From Isochrysis galbana (lineage: Eukaryota > Haptophyta > Isochrysidales > Isochrysidaceae): DNA of 64,000 bases. The notes beneath the pieces were generated by a model, which was not told where the DNA came from, did no database searches, and saw only the letters and a list, made by a program, of their open reading frames with translations. The translations under genes and the position numbers were made by a program. Of this stretch, positions 20,733 to 31,758 are shown piece after piece; within the stretch, counting starts at the first letter, position 1, and every line of letters starts with the position of its first letter. Location of the stretch: contig CM030937.1 in NCBI GenBank assembly GCA_018136815.1, forward strand, positions 4,912,432-4,976,431, given 5' to 3'.

Positions 20733-21261
20733 ATCTCCTCCACATCCTCCTTTTGGGGGGAGGGAAGGGGGGGGGGGGGGTATGAATTATACCCGCAAGA
20801 TCCAAGATGTGGGGGTGTCAGTGTCAGCGAGATAAAAACTACACTCAGTCCCTTGCACCCATGCCCAAGGCCTGCGATCCATCATGGAGGGAGACGGGTG
20901 CGACCTGCGCAAGCATACATCAGCCAAATATAGCGAGGCACTTAAGGCATGCGCAACTGTCGACGAGCACGACTTCCTCCCCTTCTACCGGGTGCGGCGC
21001 GAGAGGAAGTAGTTACGGCCTCGTCTCGGTGTGCCGCTGAAACTATATAACAATAGTTTGCTTGACTCCTACTTGGCTAACAATAGGTTGGTCCACAGAG
21101 GTGCTGGGAAGGACTCAAGTCAAAAGGCGCCTAGGGAAGCTCGTTACCGCTTTAGCTCCTTGGCAAAAAATAATGACCTTGGAGTACGGGTACAGTATAT
21201 TCGTAAGGCTACAAAGAGTTACCGGCTCCCGCGGTGCCCATCCGTACGCCAACCCCCAGGT
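20733..21261. other. Intergenic, no supported gene
   Basis: Contains a G-rich block at 20755-20780. AACAATAG words are repeated at 21050-21055 and 21079-21084. No coding signal stands out. Confidence 0.4.
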
Positions 21262-23124
21262 TCACAAGAGAGTAGGAGGATCGGCGAATATGGCCGCAGC
21301 TGCGCTTTGGACGGAGCCCATGGAGTTCTCCTTCGCAGTGTTGGCACTGTGCACCGCCTGAATCCGCTTAATTGAGGGCCATGCATCGTAGCACTCACGA
21401 CTGAAGCGGTATTGGACGATCGGTATCGAGATGCCGTAAATCTTGTTGAGCGCCGTTTGAATCCGTCTGGCTGCGCGCAAGGCACGACTTGCAACAGTGT
21501 CGGCTTGTGTCAGCAGCAGTGGGGCATCCGGTGCCAACGAAGGTGTCAATGTGTCGTTCACATAAAACAAGCCTTTGACCATAGATAGATTCCAGCTTAG
21601 GTGCACTTGATTGTAGAGTGAGCCCCATATCGAGCACTCCTGTAATCCTGCCTCCACCAACGAGGCCTTACGCTCTGCCAGAAGGCTGGCATATGCCCGT
21701 TGCTTCGCAAACGTCTCGTTCCAACGCGTACGGCCATTGTAACAATTCCATGATGTATTCACCCAGGACCACTTGTAGGCCGCAGCGGCCAAGGCTGAAT
21801 CGCGTCGCTGTTGACCTCCATTGAGGAGCGCCAGTCTGGAGCGCGCATACTGAGACCGGGTTTGCGCCCGCAGCCCGCACTCAGGAATATCTGCACCTGC
21901 GTGCACGTGTGATTTGCGAAAGTTCGTCGTCCACGCGTCATGAGGAAAAGCGCCGCCGCGAGACTTGATGGAGATCTCGTCCGCAATGAAGAGCCATCCG
22001 ATGCCGGATGCGCTAACATTGTGACCAGTGTACCCATTGACCCGAAAACCATTCTTGTCCATTACGTTTGGGTCTGCAGAACCCGTCTGCGATTTGCCCT
22101 GTTCCGCCTGCGATGGCTGTGTGCATCGGCCGCCGTTGAAGATGGCGGCCGGCAGGTCCCACCGAAGTAGTGATGCAGGTTGGTTGCGTCTACGTGCTTC
22201 ACGCCACGCACACGAGGCGATCGCAGAGCCGCCGTTTTCCGCCTTGAAGTCGTCTGTCTGCATGCATTCGGGCAAGGAGCATTCCCACAGGCGCATGATC
22301 ACCCCACCAGTAGCGAAAGCGCGATGCACCTTTTGCAACGCGTGGCTGGGCGCTCGTCCAGCTGCGATCTCAATCTCTTCAACGTTTGTATCGCATCTCC
22401 ACATGCCCGGCCCTCGTTGCCAGATCTCATCGCCATTGCGGCAAGCACGCTGCAGCGTGCAAAACTCTTGCTTAGTAATCCAGCATTCATCCCACGCCAA
22501 ATCTTCCCGGCACCCTGCGCACGCATGGCACGTCTGGCCCAGGCGCTGGCCACTGGACGCGAGGTAAATGTTAGGACCACCCTGACTAGGCAGCCACCCA
22601 CGCGCCGCGCAAAGCGTGAAGGCAAGGTTTCGGCAAGGAGTGTAAAGAGTCTGCAGATTGGGTGGAGGATTGTCGGGCACCGCCAGATTCCAAGGCCGGC
22701 CCATCGACAAGCGGAGCACAAGCACGTGTAAGCTCCGGTTGTTGCGATAGGCTGCCTGAATGTCAACATCAGAGCCAAAGATAGGCGGCCCATGCGACCA
22801 GTGGCGCGAGTGGCTCCACTCGCTGGCGGAGCGGCAAAACTGGCGCGTGATGCCGAAGGCGGTACTCCTACGGATCCCGAAGTACGGCTCCCTGTGCGCC
22901 TGCACACCTGGAGCCAGCCAGCCGCCATCCTCACTGCATCGCATCGCGAGTGAGACATCGGGCTCGAAGCCGTCTAGCTCGGCCCACGTCTCGCCCAGCG
23001 TGGCGGGGCAGCTGCCGTGCGCGGCCGCATGCACCTCGGCCTGACAGCTCGCCTCGCTGTTGCACAGCTGGCCGCCGCGGAAGCCCAGGTTGCCAAAGCT
23101 CGGCCGCGGCGACCCCGACGCCAT
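21262..23124 (-). CDS. Large Cys/Trp-rich protein, unknown
   Basis: 620 codons open from 23124 (MASGSPRPSFGNLGFRGGQL) to a stop at 21262, rich in Cys, Trp and Asn. Cys-pair segments include TCHACAGCREDLAWDECW and LWECSLPECMQ. Several Asn-x-Ser/Thr sites (NVSAS, NTSWN, NDTLT) and the Cys spacing suggest an extracellular or lumenal protein. No signal peptide follows the ATG. The frame extends upstream to a ttacag acceptor at about 23151, so a 5' exon with the signal may be missing. I recognise no domain. Uniform composition over 1.9 kb argues that it is real. Confidence 0.6.
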   Translation of the reverse strand: MASGSPRPSFGNLGFRGGQLCNSEASCQAEVHAAAHGSCPATLGETWAELDGFEPDVSLAMRCSEDGGWLAPGVQAHREPYFGIRRSTAFGITRQFCRSASEWSHSRHWSHGPPIFGSDVDIQAAYRNNRSLHVLVLRLSMGRPWNLAVPDNPPPNLQTLYTPCRNLAFTLCAARGWLPSQGGPNIYLASSGQRLGQTCHACAGCREDLAWDECWITKQEFCTLQRACRNGDEIWQRGPGMWRCDTNVEEIEIAAGRAPSHALQKVHRAFATGGVIMRLWECSLPECMQTDDFKAENGGSAIASCAWREARRRNQPASLLRWDLPAAIFNGGRCTQPSQAEQGKSQTGSADPNVMDKNGFRVNGYTGHNVSASGIGWLFIADEISIKSRGGAFPHDAWTTNFRKSHVHAGADIPECGLRAQTRSQYARSRLALLNGGQQRRDSALAAAAYKWSWVNTSWNCYNGRTRWNETFAKQRAYASLLAERKASLVEAGLQECSIWGSLYNQVHLSWNLSMVKGLFYVNDTLTPSLAPDAPLLLTQADTVASRALRAARRIQTALNKIYGISIPIVQYRFSRECYDAWPSIKRIQAVHSANTAKENSMGSVQSAAAAIFADPPTLL

Positions 23125-23390
23125 CCGCGCTCTCGGCGGGCGCTCTGTAATATTCAGCAGTTCACACTTAATCCTAGTACATGCCTAAAACCCCAAAAAA
23201 GGGGGGCTGAGGTATCGTTCCGTCAATTTTATGGGACATCAATCGAATGGAGCCATCAAATGTCCATGGTCATTTATATAACAATGTTCACAGACCCTAT
23301 TGCTGACTTTTAATGTCTACGGTGAACACATCGCGCCGCGCGCTTTCAGAACGCAATCTTCATAAAACCCGTCAGGCGGGTAAGGCGGCC

Positions 23391-23960
23391 TTATCTCTTC
23401 ATCTTCTTCGTCTTCTTCTCCTTCTCCTTCTCCTCGTCCTCGATCCTGTGGATGGTGTCAATGTCGTTCTGCTGGCAGGCGACCAGGTCGCTTGGCTGAT
23501 CCTGGGTGACGAGGTCCGTGATGCGTGCGAGGACGGCCTTCTGGTCCTGCATCCAAAGTTTGCCGGAAGAAACCGGAGGGAAAGGAGACCAAATGCTGAA
23601 GGAAAGCCGCCTAAGTTTTCCGCAGGCGCACGCCGTGCGCATGATGAGTGGCAATCACATGCGTACGGCGTGCAGAGATGCGCATATGCGCATCCTCTGA
23701 ATGTGCACCCTCTGAATGTGCACCCCCTCTACCCGGCTGGCTTCATTCCTGGGGGGCCGGCCTGCTCACCTGCCTTTGAGCATCGCCTGGCTTGCTGCCC
23801 TGATTCCTTCAGCCTGCTCCATGTGATCCACAAGCTCAAACAGTACGTCGACCAGCAGGTGGACGCACTCAAGGCCACCGTCTCCTTCAAACCGACCGAC
23901 CCGTCCGCAAACCTCTGGAGGTTCACCTCGTACTTTCCCGTTCCAAAGCCATTCCTATCG
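23391..23960 (-). CDS. Helical protein, C-terminal exons (tentative)
   Basis: The last exon, about 23550-23391, reads DQKAVLARITDLVTQDQPSD, then LVACQQNDIDTIHRIEDEEK, and a Lys/Glu-rich end (KKTKKMKR, stop). An upstream minus-strand stretch near 23930-23785 reads CVHLLVDVLFELVDHMEQAE and GIRAASQAMLKG and ends at a strong GTGAGC donor. Both are amphipathic helices. The reading phases do not join cleanly with the acceptor I can see (gatgcag), and the plus strand of the same block is also open, so the model is tentative. Function unknown. Confidence 0.35.
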
Positions 23961-24086
23961 ACGCGCCCGGGGGCGTTCCCCATTGTTACAATTTCTGAGG
24001 GTGCTTCATTTTTTTTTTGGGTGGGGGGTCGCTTGTTTTTTGACGCGGGGTGGAAAGCGCGCGCAAAAAGCGCGCGCGTTTAGCTC

Positions 24087-24205
24087 GGGCTCTCTCTCTC
24101 CTGCCGCCGGTTCTCTCCTGCCCTGTCGCCGGCTCTCTCCTGCCCTGCCGCCGGCTCTCTCCTGTCCTGCCGCCGGCTCTCTCTCCTGCCGCCGGCTCTC
24201 TCCCC
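24087..24205. repeat. Minisatellite, about 22-bp unit
   Basis: Five imperfect copies of CTCTCTCCTGCCCTGCCGCC followed by GG. Some copies lack the CCCTG word. The long open frames around 23986-24582 on both strands come from this repeat. Confidence 0.85.
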
Positions 24206-24317
24206 CTTCCCTTCCCCCTTGCCCTCCCCCTTCCCCTTCGCCTGGACTCGCGGTCGAGCGCGGCGGCTCGGGGGCACACCACAGAGGACCCCAGACGGAC
24301 CGTCCAGGAGAGGAGAG

Positions 24318-24490
24318 ATGCAGACGGCGGAGGGAGACCCGTGCGGTGAGTGGCCGGTGGATGCGCTGGGCGGGTGGTGTGTGGAGGAGGAGCTGCGCCT
24401 GCCCGAGTGGCAGGCCGCGCGCGAGAGTTTGTCGCATCTGACGCACCGGCATCGGTACCTCGAGTTGCGTTGCGGCGCAGTGGAGGTGGG
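24318..24490 (+). CDS. Possible truncated coding region
   Basis: An ATG at 24318 opens MQTAEGDPCGEWPVDALGGW, then CVEEELRLPEWQAARESLSH, with strongly GC-ending codons. The sequence changes abruptly to AT-rich at about 24490, where the compact element begins. It may be a first exon or a host gene cut by the insertion. No family recognised. Confidence 0.3.
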
Positions 24491-24751
24491 GCGAAAAGTT
24501 TCGTTCCGAACAACTCCCCAAAAAGTTTCGCCAATTTGACACCTTCCCGCGTACAGGGGTAGGGCCCCTCGCACTCACTCATACTCCCGACACTGTAGTC
24601 CCGGTGACTGGATCATTACATGACTTGAACAAAACTTCTGAATAATCACCTTCATCCTCTCACCGGGCGACCACCTTCTTCTCCTCCCACCGGGCAACCT
24701 CCTCCTCCGTCCCCCTCCCCCTCTTCGCCCTCGCCGCCGCCGCTCTCGCCT

Positions 24752-25041
24752 ATGAAGGAGGCATTTGCAAGATTGAAGGGAACCCCAAAACAGTTGGACC
24801 GATTGCAAAAAGAATCGAAAGCTCTCAACCCGGGCGAAACAGCTCAGTGGCTGTCGTACTACAGCATTTACCTCGGGATTTTAATCACCAGCTAGAATTG
24901 TTCATTGAGATCACCAGTGAGTACTCTCAAGAATATGCCGGCAAATTTATTCGTGACATTCATAATCTAAACAAAGAATATCATGACGTAGTCGAGGAAG
25001 CTTACGATGCAATACGGAGTAAACAGGGAAACACCTCTTGA
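24752..25041 (+). pseudogene. Small helical protein with an internal frame change
   Basis: The ATG at 24752 (MKEAFARLKGTPKQLDRLQK) opens 47 codons ending after YYSIYLGILITS. An overlapping frame continues from about 24880 (DFNHQLELFIEITSEYSQEY, then AGKFIRDIHNLNKEYHDVVE) to a stop at 25041. The second frame has no ATG of its own; both are AT-rich and charged-helical, and they overlap where the first stops. I infer one protein of about 95 aa broken by a single-base change, or joined by frameshifting or splicing. Family not recognised. Confidence 0.4.
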
Positions 25042-25249
25042 AGGGCGTGTCTCCGCGAAAGAGCGGACGAGACGACGTCCCCGCCGGAGAGCAACCGGGA
25101 CGGGCTACGCCGTGCTCGGCGTGGGCGTCTACCAGGCCCTCTCGGGGCGCGCCCTCATGCCGAGCCAAGGCGACGCCGTTCTCGTCGCGTACGGGGTGCT
25201 CCTGGGCCTCTCCTTCGGGGTGCTCGCGGGGGGGCTCATGGTAGGGTGA
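25007..25249 (+). CDS. Small two-helix membrane protein
   Basis: 80 codons from an ATG at 25007, overlapping the end of the previous frame. The N-terminal third is Arg-rich. Two hydrophobic segments follow: GYAVLGVGVYQALSG and VAYGVLLGLSFGVLAGGLMV. Third positions are strongly G/C. The second helix is conserved in the copy at 62340-62420 (minus), which reads LLGLSFSFGFGVLAGGLMW before its stop; this supports it as a real coding unit. No family recognised. Confidence 0.45.
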   Translation: MQYGVNRETPLEGRVSAKERTRRRPRRRATGTGYAVLGVGVYQALSGRALMPSQGDAVLVAYGVLLGLSFGVLAGGLMVG

Positions 25250-25315
25250 GAGTCCCCACGGGAGGGGATTTCTTTTATACCGGTGCATCGCGTATCGGGA
25301 AACGAGGGGTACCAA

Positions 25316-25450
25316 ATGAAGGCAAACGACCTTACCTGGTTCAAATCAGCTCTTGGTCTACCACCGGTGATGGGTAGTAGAGAAATTACAGTGGATGTGA
25401 TTGCTCAACGCGCTCTGATATCCCGTGTATTATTGCCACCGTACGGGTAA
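25316..25450 (+). CDS. Small ORF, 44 aa
   Basis: An ATG at 25316 opens MKANDLTWFKSALGLPPVMG, then SREITVDVIAQRALISRVLL, and ends just before the right terminal repeat. A TTTTATA box lies about 40 bp upstream. The first six codons and about 40 bp of leader are repeated at 62420-62470, where the downstream sequence differs. Confidence 0.35.
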   Translation: MKANDLTWFKSALGLPPVMGSREITVDVIAQRALISRVLLPPYG

Positions 25451-25462
25451 AAAAACTTTTCG

Positions 25463-26216
25463 CACACACCCTAAATCCAACGGGAGTACACTCACACCCC
25501 CAGTGTGACTGAAATCTAGTTGTGTTTCATACATGTGATGTAAACCGCGCCGGCGCGCGATGACGACACGCAATGAGCCCGCAGCTGAGCGGGCGCGCTT
25601 GTACAACCGTGGCGCCTTGCGATACCTGCTCAACGACGACTACCCTTCTGTGCGTGACAACTACCCCCCTGCGCGTGGGCTACTACCCCCCTTGCGCGTG
25701 ACGACTACTCTCCGCCCCCCCCGTGAGCGTGCGTGAGCAGGGGTGCAAGGCGGAGCTGGGGAGGGTGTGGGTGGCGCGAGCACGTGGAAGATCGACCCGA
25801 TTGGCACCCATAAAGGATAAATACAGGGGCTGTTGGGGGTCGGGGGAAGGGGCTCACTTGATCTTGATCGCAGCATGGACCAGGGTCAGACGGCCGCCAC
25901 ACCACCGGGAGGCTCAGCTGGCTCTCAAGAGCGACGACCGTCACCGTCTCGTTTCTCACTCGAACGAATTAAATAAAACTCCCACGAGTAGCTGCCCCTC
26001 CCTCCTCTCTCTTAGTCCGCCATAGTGAAAGAAAAGTAACTCGGGTCCTCTTTCGACGGAACGCGACCTCGAGTATGAACTTAACTTAGTTGAGACGCTC
26101 TCCCACAACATACGAGTACACGCGTCCGACTATCTTTCTACATGGGTCGGAACGACCGAGTGACAATCGGCCAGAACGTAGTAACCATCGTCACACAAAG
26201 AATGCCGACACTGTCG
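25463..26216. other. Intergenic, no supported gene
   Basis: A degenerate 23-bp tandem motif (CTACCCCCCTGCGCGTG-like, three copies) lies at about 25635-25710. The remainder is unremarkable and probably includes the 3' end of the chromodomain gene. Confidence 0.4.
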
Positions 26217-29200
26217 TCACAGCAGCTCTTTGCCCTTGAATTTGAGTATTACTTTTGGATATTGACCCCGTTTCCGCTTCTTGATGCCGGCAAGTAACCG
26301 AGTGATGTCGCCGTAGCTCCCAGTTTTTTCATTTGTCGCTCGGGCGGAGAACGGCGCACCGTTGGTGACTTGAAGAGGCAGCGCACCGTTGGTGACTTGA
26401 AGAGGCATCCCCGACTGCAGCATCGGATACGAGGGCGCCGTCTGAGTTTGGAAAGACACCATCGTACAGCCTAGTTGGCACACGGGGTTGCCGGCCAAGT
26501 GAGCGCTCCCATACGACTGATCGATGCCCGGTGTGAAGGCGTGGCAACCATTTGTCACGGCCTTGTCACAATGCGCATGCGTTCCTAGCAAGAAATCCCG
26601 CTGCTCGTGTGTGATGTGGTTTTGGAGTCCTTGCGAAAACGTATGAGAACGAGCTTCTCCCAATGGACCAAGCAACGCCGGATCAGCCGATTTAACGTAG
26701 TGTTGCGGCGCGAAGGTTGCAACCTCTCCCCACGACCGTCGCTGCATCTCCTCCTGCGAGGGCTGCATCGAGAAATATTGTCCGGCAGGCCATTGCGACG
26801 GTGCCGAATGACACGGGGCTGCGGTTGCGCACTGGCAGCCCTTTCCATGCCCCGCGGCGATGCCAGCATGTGAGGTAGGCCAAAGGGCCTCGAGCAAATT
26901 GGAAGGACTTGATGCTCTTCCGGGATGATGTCCCCCCTGAAACTTAGCCTCACCGTCCTGCCCTTGCACCCTGTGGTTTCGAGCTAGCATATTTGCTTCA
27001 CGTGCTTGCGCTTGTCTCACCCGCTCCTCAGCTTTCTCCCGGCGGGCTCTTTCCATCTGCGACTTGCGTGCCTCCGCCTTCAATTCGCGTGCCTTCAGCT
27101 TCTCCCGTTGTGCTGCCAACTTTGCGGCCGCTTGCACCTCCACCTTCCGGCGTTTGGCCTCTTCAGCCCGTTCTCGCTCGCCCGTTTTAATCACCTCCCG
27201 GCACACCTTCTCTAAGACTGCGCGTACCTCGGCGTCATTCCTCAAAGCTTGCATTCTCTTTGCGGCCGCTTGCACCTCCACCTTCCGGCGTTTGGCCTCC
27301 TCAGCCCGTTCTCGCTCGCCGGTTTTAATCACCTCCCGGCACACCTTCTCCAAGACTGCGCGTACCTCGGCGTCATTCCTCAACGCTTGCATTCTACGCC
27401 TACGTTCCTCCTGAAGCAATTTGTTACGCTGTCTTTCCACTTTACGTAGCATTTGTAGCCGCTTTGTCTCAGCAATCTTGGCCATACGTTCCGCTTTGAC
27501 TCGGGCTTCCTCAGCGGCTTGTGCTACTTCTCTCTCCGCCTTCATGCGCATCTCCTCAGCCTCCCGCCGTTGTTGCTCCTGTAAAGCAAACTGTCTAGCG
27601 GCCTGCACTGCAGCTGCAGGAACGGCTACGCGCCGGACTTCACCTGCCTGCCAATGTTCTGGAACAATGAATCCGAAGGTGCTTTCACCCACCCGCACGC
27701 CAAGCTTGGATCCAGGCGGTGCACCAGGTGGGATGACCACGTTCAATTCCACGATAGCCGGGGTGGCCGGCACTACAACAGGCAGCCCTGGAATAAGTGG
27801 CGCCGGAACTATCGGCACCGGAGCTGGCGGCACCGGAGCTGGCGGCACCGGAGCTGGCGGCAACGGAGCTGGCGGTGGTGGGCGGACATTTTCTTCCACC
27901 TTCCGTATCAAATCCGTGACCGCTTGACGGATTGCGTGCTCCGTTGTGCGTTCACTACGCAGGATTTTATTTGCGATGAGCGAGCGTGAACGGCGCGGAG
28001 CGGCGGTGCGAGGACCCGCTGGATGCTGCGGGGCTGAAGCACGCTTGCCATCCGAAGTGCCACGCACGTCGATGGTCACACCGGCATCGGGTGCGCCTAA
28101 TGCACCCCTCTTCTTCGCCGTATGCTCATCGGCTGGATCAACACCTCCCGCATTGATGCCACCACCTGAGCTAGCCGACGCATCGACGTTGGCGCAGTGA
28201 GCCAAGGAGCCTGTGGGCTCGCCATCAGCTCCGAATGAGTAGACACCGGCACCACCTCGACCGTCAAGTACTTCGGACGTTCCACTCTTGCAGGTAGTCG
28301 CACCGATAGGCATAACGGTGCTCGCGTTTCCGAGCGTGCTGCAAGGCTTGTCCCGTACATGCGTACTAGCACTCGCGACCGGGTTGATGCTCGAGGCTAC
28401 TGAGCCTGCTTCTGTGCTCTGTGGTGCAGTATTGCGAAAGACTTGATTGGCGTGAGCTTTCATTCGGTCAGCCACAATATCCATGGATGCGTTGCATATG
28501 CGGCTGTCTGAGGGCTCCGACGTATTGGAATGTTCAGGCTCATCGGTAGCTGCGGGAGCAGACTCATTTTCTTCCGGCCCTTGCGAGCCGCCTTCGGGTG
28601 AGTCGACAGCGCCCGCGCTGCGCGCCGCATCCATCACAGCAGATGATGCGGGTGCGTCCCGCTTCGACGGAACTTTTGATGATGTGTTCGATTGTATGAA
28701 GACTTGCTCCTCCTCGACATGAAGGCCCAATCGCCAAAGGACTGCGTCCAATCGAGTGTTATGGCCATCATCACATCCTCCTCCTTTGCCCGCAGTATCG
28801 GCGCCACCGAGTCCATCAAGCAATAATTGTGCGCATCGACGACAAAGTCCAACTCCACTCGAGGAGCACCGGAGCGTGGCGTTAGCCGTTTTGCCATCGG
28901 CTCCGGGAGGAAAAGCGCGTGCGCAGCTAGCGCAAATCTCGTGAGGGGCCGACGCCATGGATGCAGGCAGCTCGCCAGCTCGTCGCATGCGCCGACTGGC
29001 GCCAACGGCAGAGATGTCCTCACATTCCACGCCAACATTACTCGAGGTATTGCGGATGTGCACATCGCCGCTACCACGAATGCTATCCCGGCCGCTACTA
29101 CTAGATGCGGCGACTGGTGCGGTCATGGGCGCGCCCCGAGCCGAGCTCTGCCCGCTCCTCCGATTATCTCCGGCGCGGTCAGCGGGTGAGCGTGAAGGTC

Positions 29201-30812
29201 GTCTTCCCATCGCGTCGCTTCGTCGCGTCGGAGGTTTGCGGTCGCCAGCTCGGCCCTGACGAGCAGCAGGTACCGAACGCATCGCTCTATTCTGAAATTT
29301 GCTCCGTTGACCTCTGAGACGAGTCTTGCGATTGCTTCCTGTTTCCGTCGCCCGTGACCCCTTCTCCGAGTTGTGGCTCACACCCCGCCTGATGGGCTTG
29401 TCGTCACGTGATGCTTTCGACAACTCGTCCATCTGTGTTTCGGATGCCCGTCCACGCTTGTTGGCGCTGCGTTTGGGATAGCACTCTTCCGATCGCTTGG
29501 GTGCGCCTTGACGTGGACTTGATGTAGTCCTGTCGTGGCTGTCGGCGCATGTCCCCGGTACAGCGGCAACTGAGGATTCTCGTCGAGGCGCGATCTTTGC
29601 ATTCCTTGCCGCATTTCGTGCGAGCGCCGCCTGGCGCGCGGACAGCCGCTTGTACGGCTCGCTCGGTATGACGTTTTGGTAGCCAACAGGATGTGCTAAG
29701 GCTGTAGCTCTCTTGGACGGCCTCAAAGGCGACACTGGTGGAGCATCTTCATTCAGCTCACCACGCAAGCGAGAAAGTTCGCGCACCTGTGCAAAATTGA
29801 CGCCGACGTGTCAAGGCCCGCCTGTCGGGTTGATATTCGCATCTCACACCACAGCTCTGACGCACGAAGAGCAGCTCTGAGCTCACCACACCGAGAAAAG
29901 GTGCCCAAGGGGTGTGAGGTCAAAGGCACCCAAATGAAATGAGCATTCAGAGGGTGTCCATCGCGTGATTAGCATTACCTGAAACTCTGCCAATTTGCAC
30001 AATGGATGCGAGAACTTCCACCCGCCCGTCCTGCTGTCAGCCTTCTTGAATGCACCATTGCATGCCGTTGACAGCTCTCTACGCAAGCTACGCAGATCGG
30101 ATGTCAGGGAGAGATGGCGCCCCTGCATGTAGCACCCAAGGGGCGGTCCGAAATCGGCGCCTTCAGCCTGAGCTAATCTGCAAATATTTCTCATCAAGAT
30201 GGATATATGCTTTTGTGAAAGCCGCGGCCTGAAGAAGGCGTCAAAGCGGCTCAGCCAGCCATCGGAAATAGCGGATAGCTCTGCCAAGTCGGAAGGTGAA
30301 AGGTCCCAAGCACAAGCACTCACAACCTGCCCAGAGGCAGCATCGCGCTTCGAAAGATTTCGCAGTGGGGGTTCTGCTGAGGTAGTCTGGTCGTCCAAGA
30401 CATTGGCTTCCAGGTCGGACGCATCAATTGCTCCAGAGCCAACGCCTTGAGGACTGCCAGGCTGTTCCATCCGTTGCTTGCCCTCCCTCCGCATCTGCGC
30501 GCGCTGCTGCTGGAAGCTGTCGACCATGTCCTTTGCAGCGGTCAGGAGCATCTCCTCAACGACCCACGATGCACCGGACAGATCCTCGCCCCGCCAGCGC
30601 ACCAGGTACTCTGGCACGCCCAACCTGTGACGGTAGTCGAGGATCTCTGCGAGGTGGCGCTGCTCCGCCTGCGGAGGCTGCGTCGTCATCGGGTAAGTTC
30701 GAGTATGAGCGCGCGCAGTCGTGTCGCACCGCGCATGCAGCGGAGGGGCAAGAGGGAAGAGGGGAGGGAGAGGAGGGGGGAGGCTTCCGCGCACCTGCGG
30801 CGGCTCGTCCAT
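26217..30812 (-). CDS. Chromodomain protein with Cys-rich finger and long coiled coil
   Basis: Exon 1 (30812-29979) joins in phase to exon 2 (29786-26217) across a GTAATG...ACAG intron, giving about 1467 aa. Residues 50-110 form a chromodomain: HLAEILDYRHRLGVPEYLVR, then WRGEDLSGASWVVEEMLL. It has the aromatic positions that read methylated histone tails. The first exon could also be spliced after MDEPPQ. Exon 2 carries a basic disordered region, a CASCARAF...C...CRRC zinc-finger-like unit, a Pro-rich spacer, a segment VVIPPGAPPGSKLGVRV, and an Arg/Glu/Lys coiled coil of about 250 residues containing a perfect 46-residue duplication. Likely nuclear and chromatin-associated; the partner is unknown. 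Confidence 0.75.
27121..27396 (-). repeat. 138-bp in-frame tandem duplication in the chromodomain gene
   Basis: Two adjacent 138-bp units (27121-27258, 27259-27396) encode the same 46 residues (beginning RMQALRNDAEVRAVLEKVCR). The few nucleotide differences I can see are all synonymous. Confidence 0.9.
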
Positions 30813-31758
30813 TTTGGCGCCACTCTCTCTCTTTCCGCCTCTCAGCCACCACTGCCCCCCCCCTTCCCAATTCCATAACTATTTACGAGAACTCTACTTC
30901 TACGTAGTCGTATATACTGGTACCACTACATTTGAAAGAGCTCTTCCTTCCTTCCTTCTGGCCTCACGCGCCAAAATGCAAAATGCTAACAAATCTTTAT
31001 TGCTTATTGCTAGAGTAGTCGTTAGTTGGCCAGCGGGTACCCATACTTCTCTCAGGCATGGGGTTCCGTCGTTCCGCCCCCTAAGCCCCCCCTCTCTTCA
31101 GTCTCAGTCTTCACCAAGGAAATGGAAGAAGCCGAAGATCTAACTTGATTAAAAAGAATGGTCTCGTAAGCACGCACTAAGCACGACGCACCATGCACCA
31201 CTGCCACTGCTTGTTTATTGTTTACGGCCCCCAGGATTTTGGTGAGCATGGAGCATGGGCTGCTTTGCTATTTGCCGTTGTACCGTTGTATATTACTCAT
31301 TTTCGATTTACGAATTTACGGCTTTTTCGTCTCATGAGTCATGAGTCATGAGAGCACAAGCCCGAACGTAAGCAATTGAGCACGCGCCCCCCGCGCGGCG
31401 CCTCCGCCGCGTGGCCGAGCGCTGAGCGTTGTGGCTGTAACCACCCTCGAACGGGCGAACGGGTGGGCGCACCGCCAAGACCAAGAACTTAGACTTAGAC
31501 CTTGCGCTGCAAGCCTGCAAGCCGCATGCCGCATGCCGCATGTTGGCCCCGTAGCTCCAGTGCGGAGTTGGAGAGTGGAAGAGTGAAGAGTGGAATGGGA
31601 AGCTTACACTAACTAATCAGAGTAACGCGGAACGTGGACACGTGAAAGCAGAGGCAGAGGTCGCGCCCTCGCACCCGCAGACATGACCTGGACCTCTAGA
31701 CCTGGAGCAAGCTGAAGTTGAAAAGCTGAGTGTTCTGTGTTCAGGCATGGAAATGAAA
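30813..31758. other. Intergenic, no supported gene
   Basis: Contains a small TCATGAG tandem at 31333-31353. Open frames are short. It probably includes the chromodomain gene promoter near 30820-30950. Confidence 0.4.

Larger units (their letters stand above)
24488..25462 (+). mobile_element. Compact AT-rich element with short terminal inverted repeats
   Basis: The left end carries GCGAAAAGTTT (about 24490-24501); the right end carries its complement AAACTTTTCGC (about 25451-25461). Between them are three or four small, closely spaced or overlapping ORFs on the plus strand and mixed AT-rich and GC-rich stretches unlike the flanks. Part of it recurs at 62320-62470. I recognise no integrase, capsid or polymerase gene, so the class is unknown. 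The ends rest on only an 11-bp match, and no flanking duplication is obvious. Confidence 0.4.

Noticed and set aside
23313..24083. 256-codon plus-strand ORF
   Set aside because: The first part is antisense to a better minus-strand exon (23550-23391), and the end is low complexity; the middle (LHVIHKLKQYVDQQVDALKA) remains ambiguous between strands.
23986..24582. Several ORFs of up to about 200 codons on both strands
   Set aside because: They are open through the 22-bp minisatellite in many frames and have repetitive composition.
31318..31360. Possible CRISPR-like or regulatory direct repeats (TCATGAG)
   Set aside because: Only three 8-bp units without spacers; ordinary slippage.
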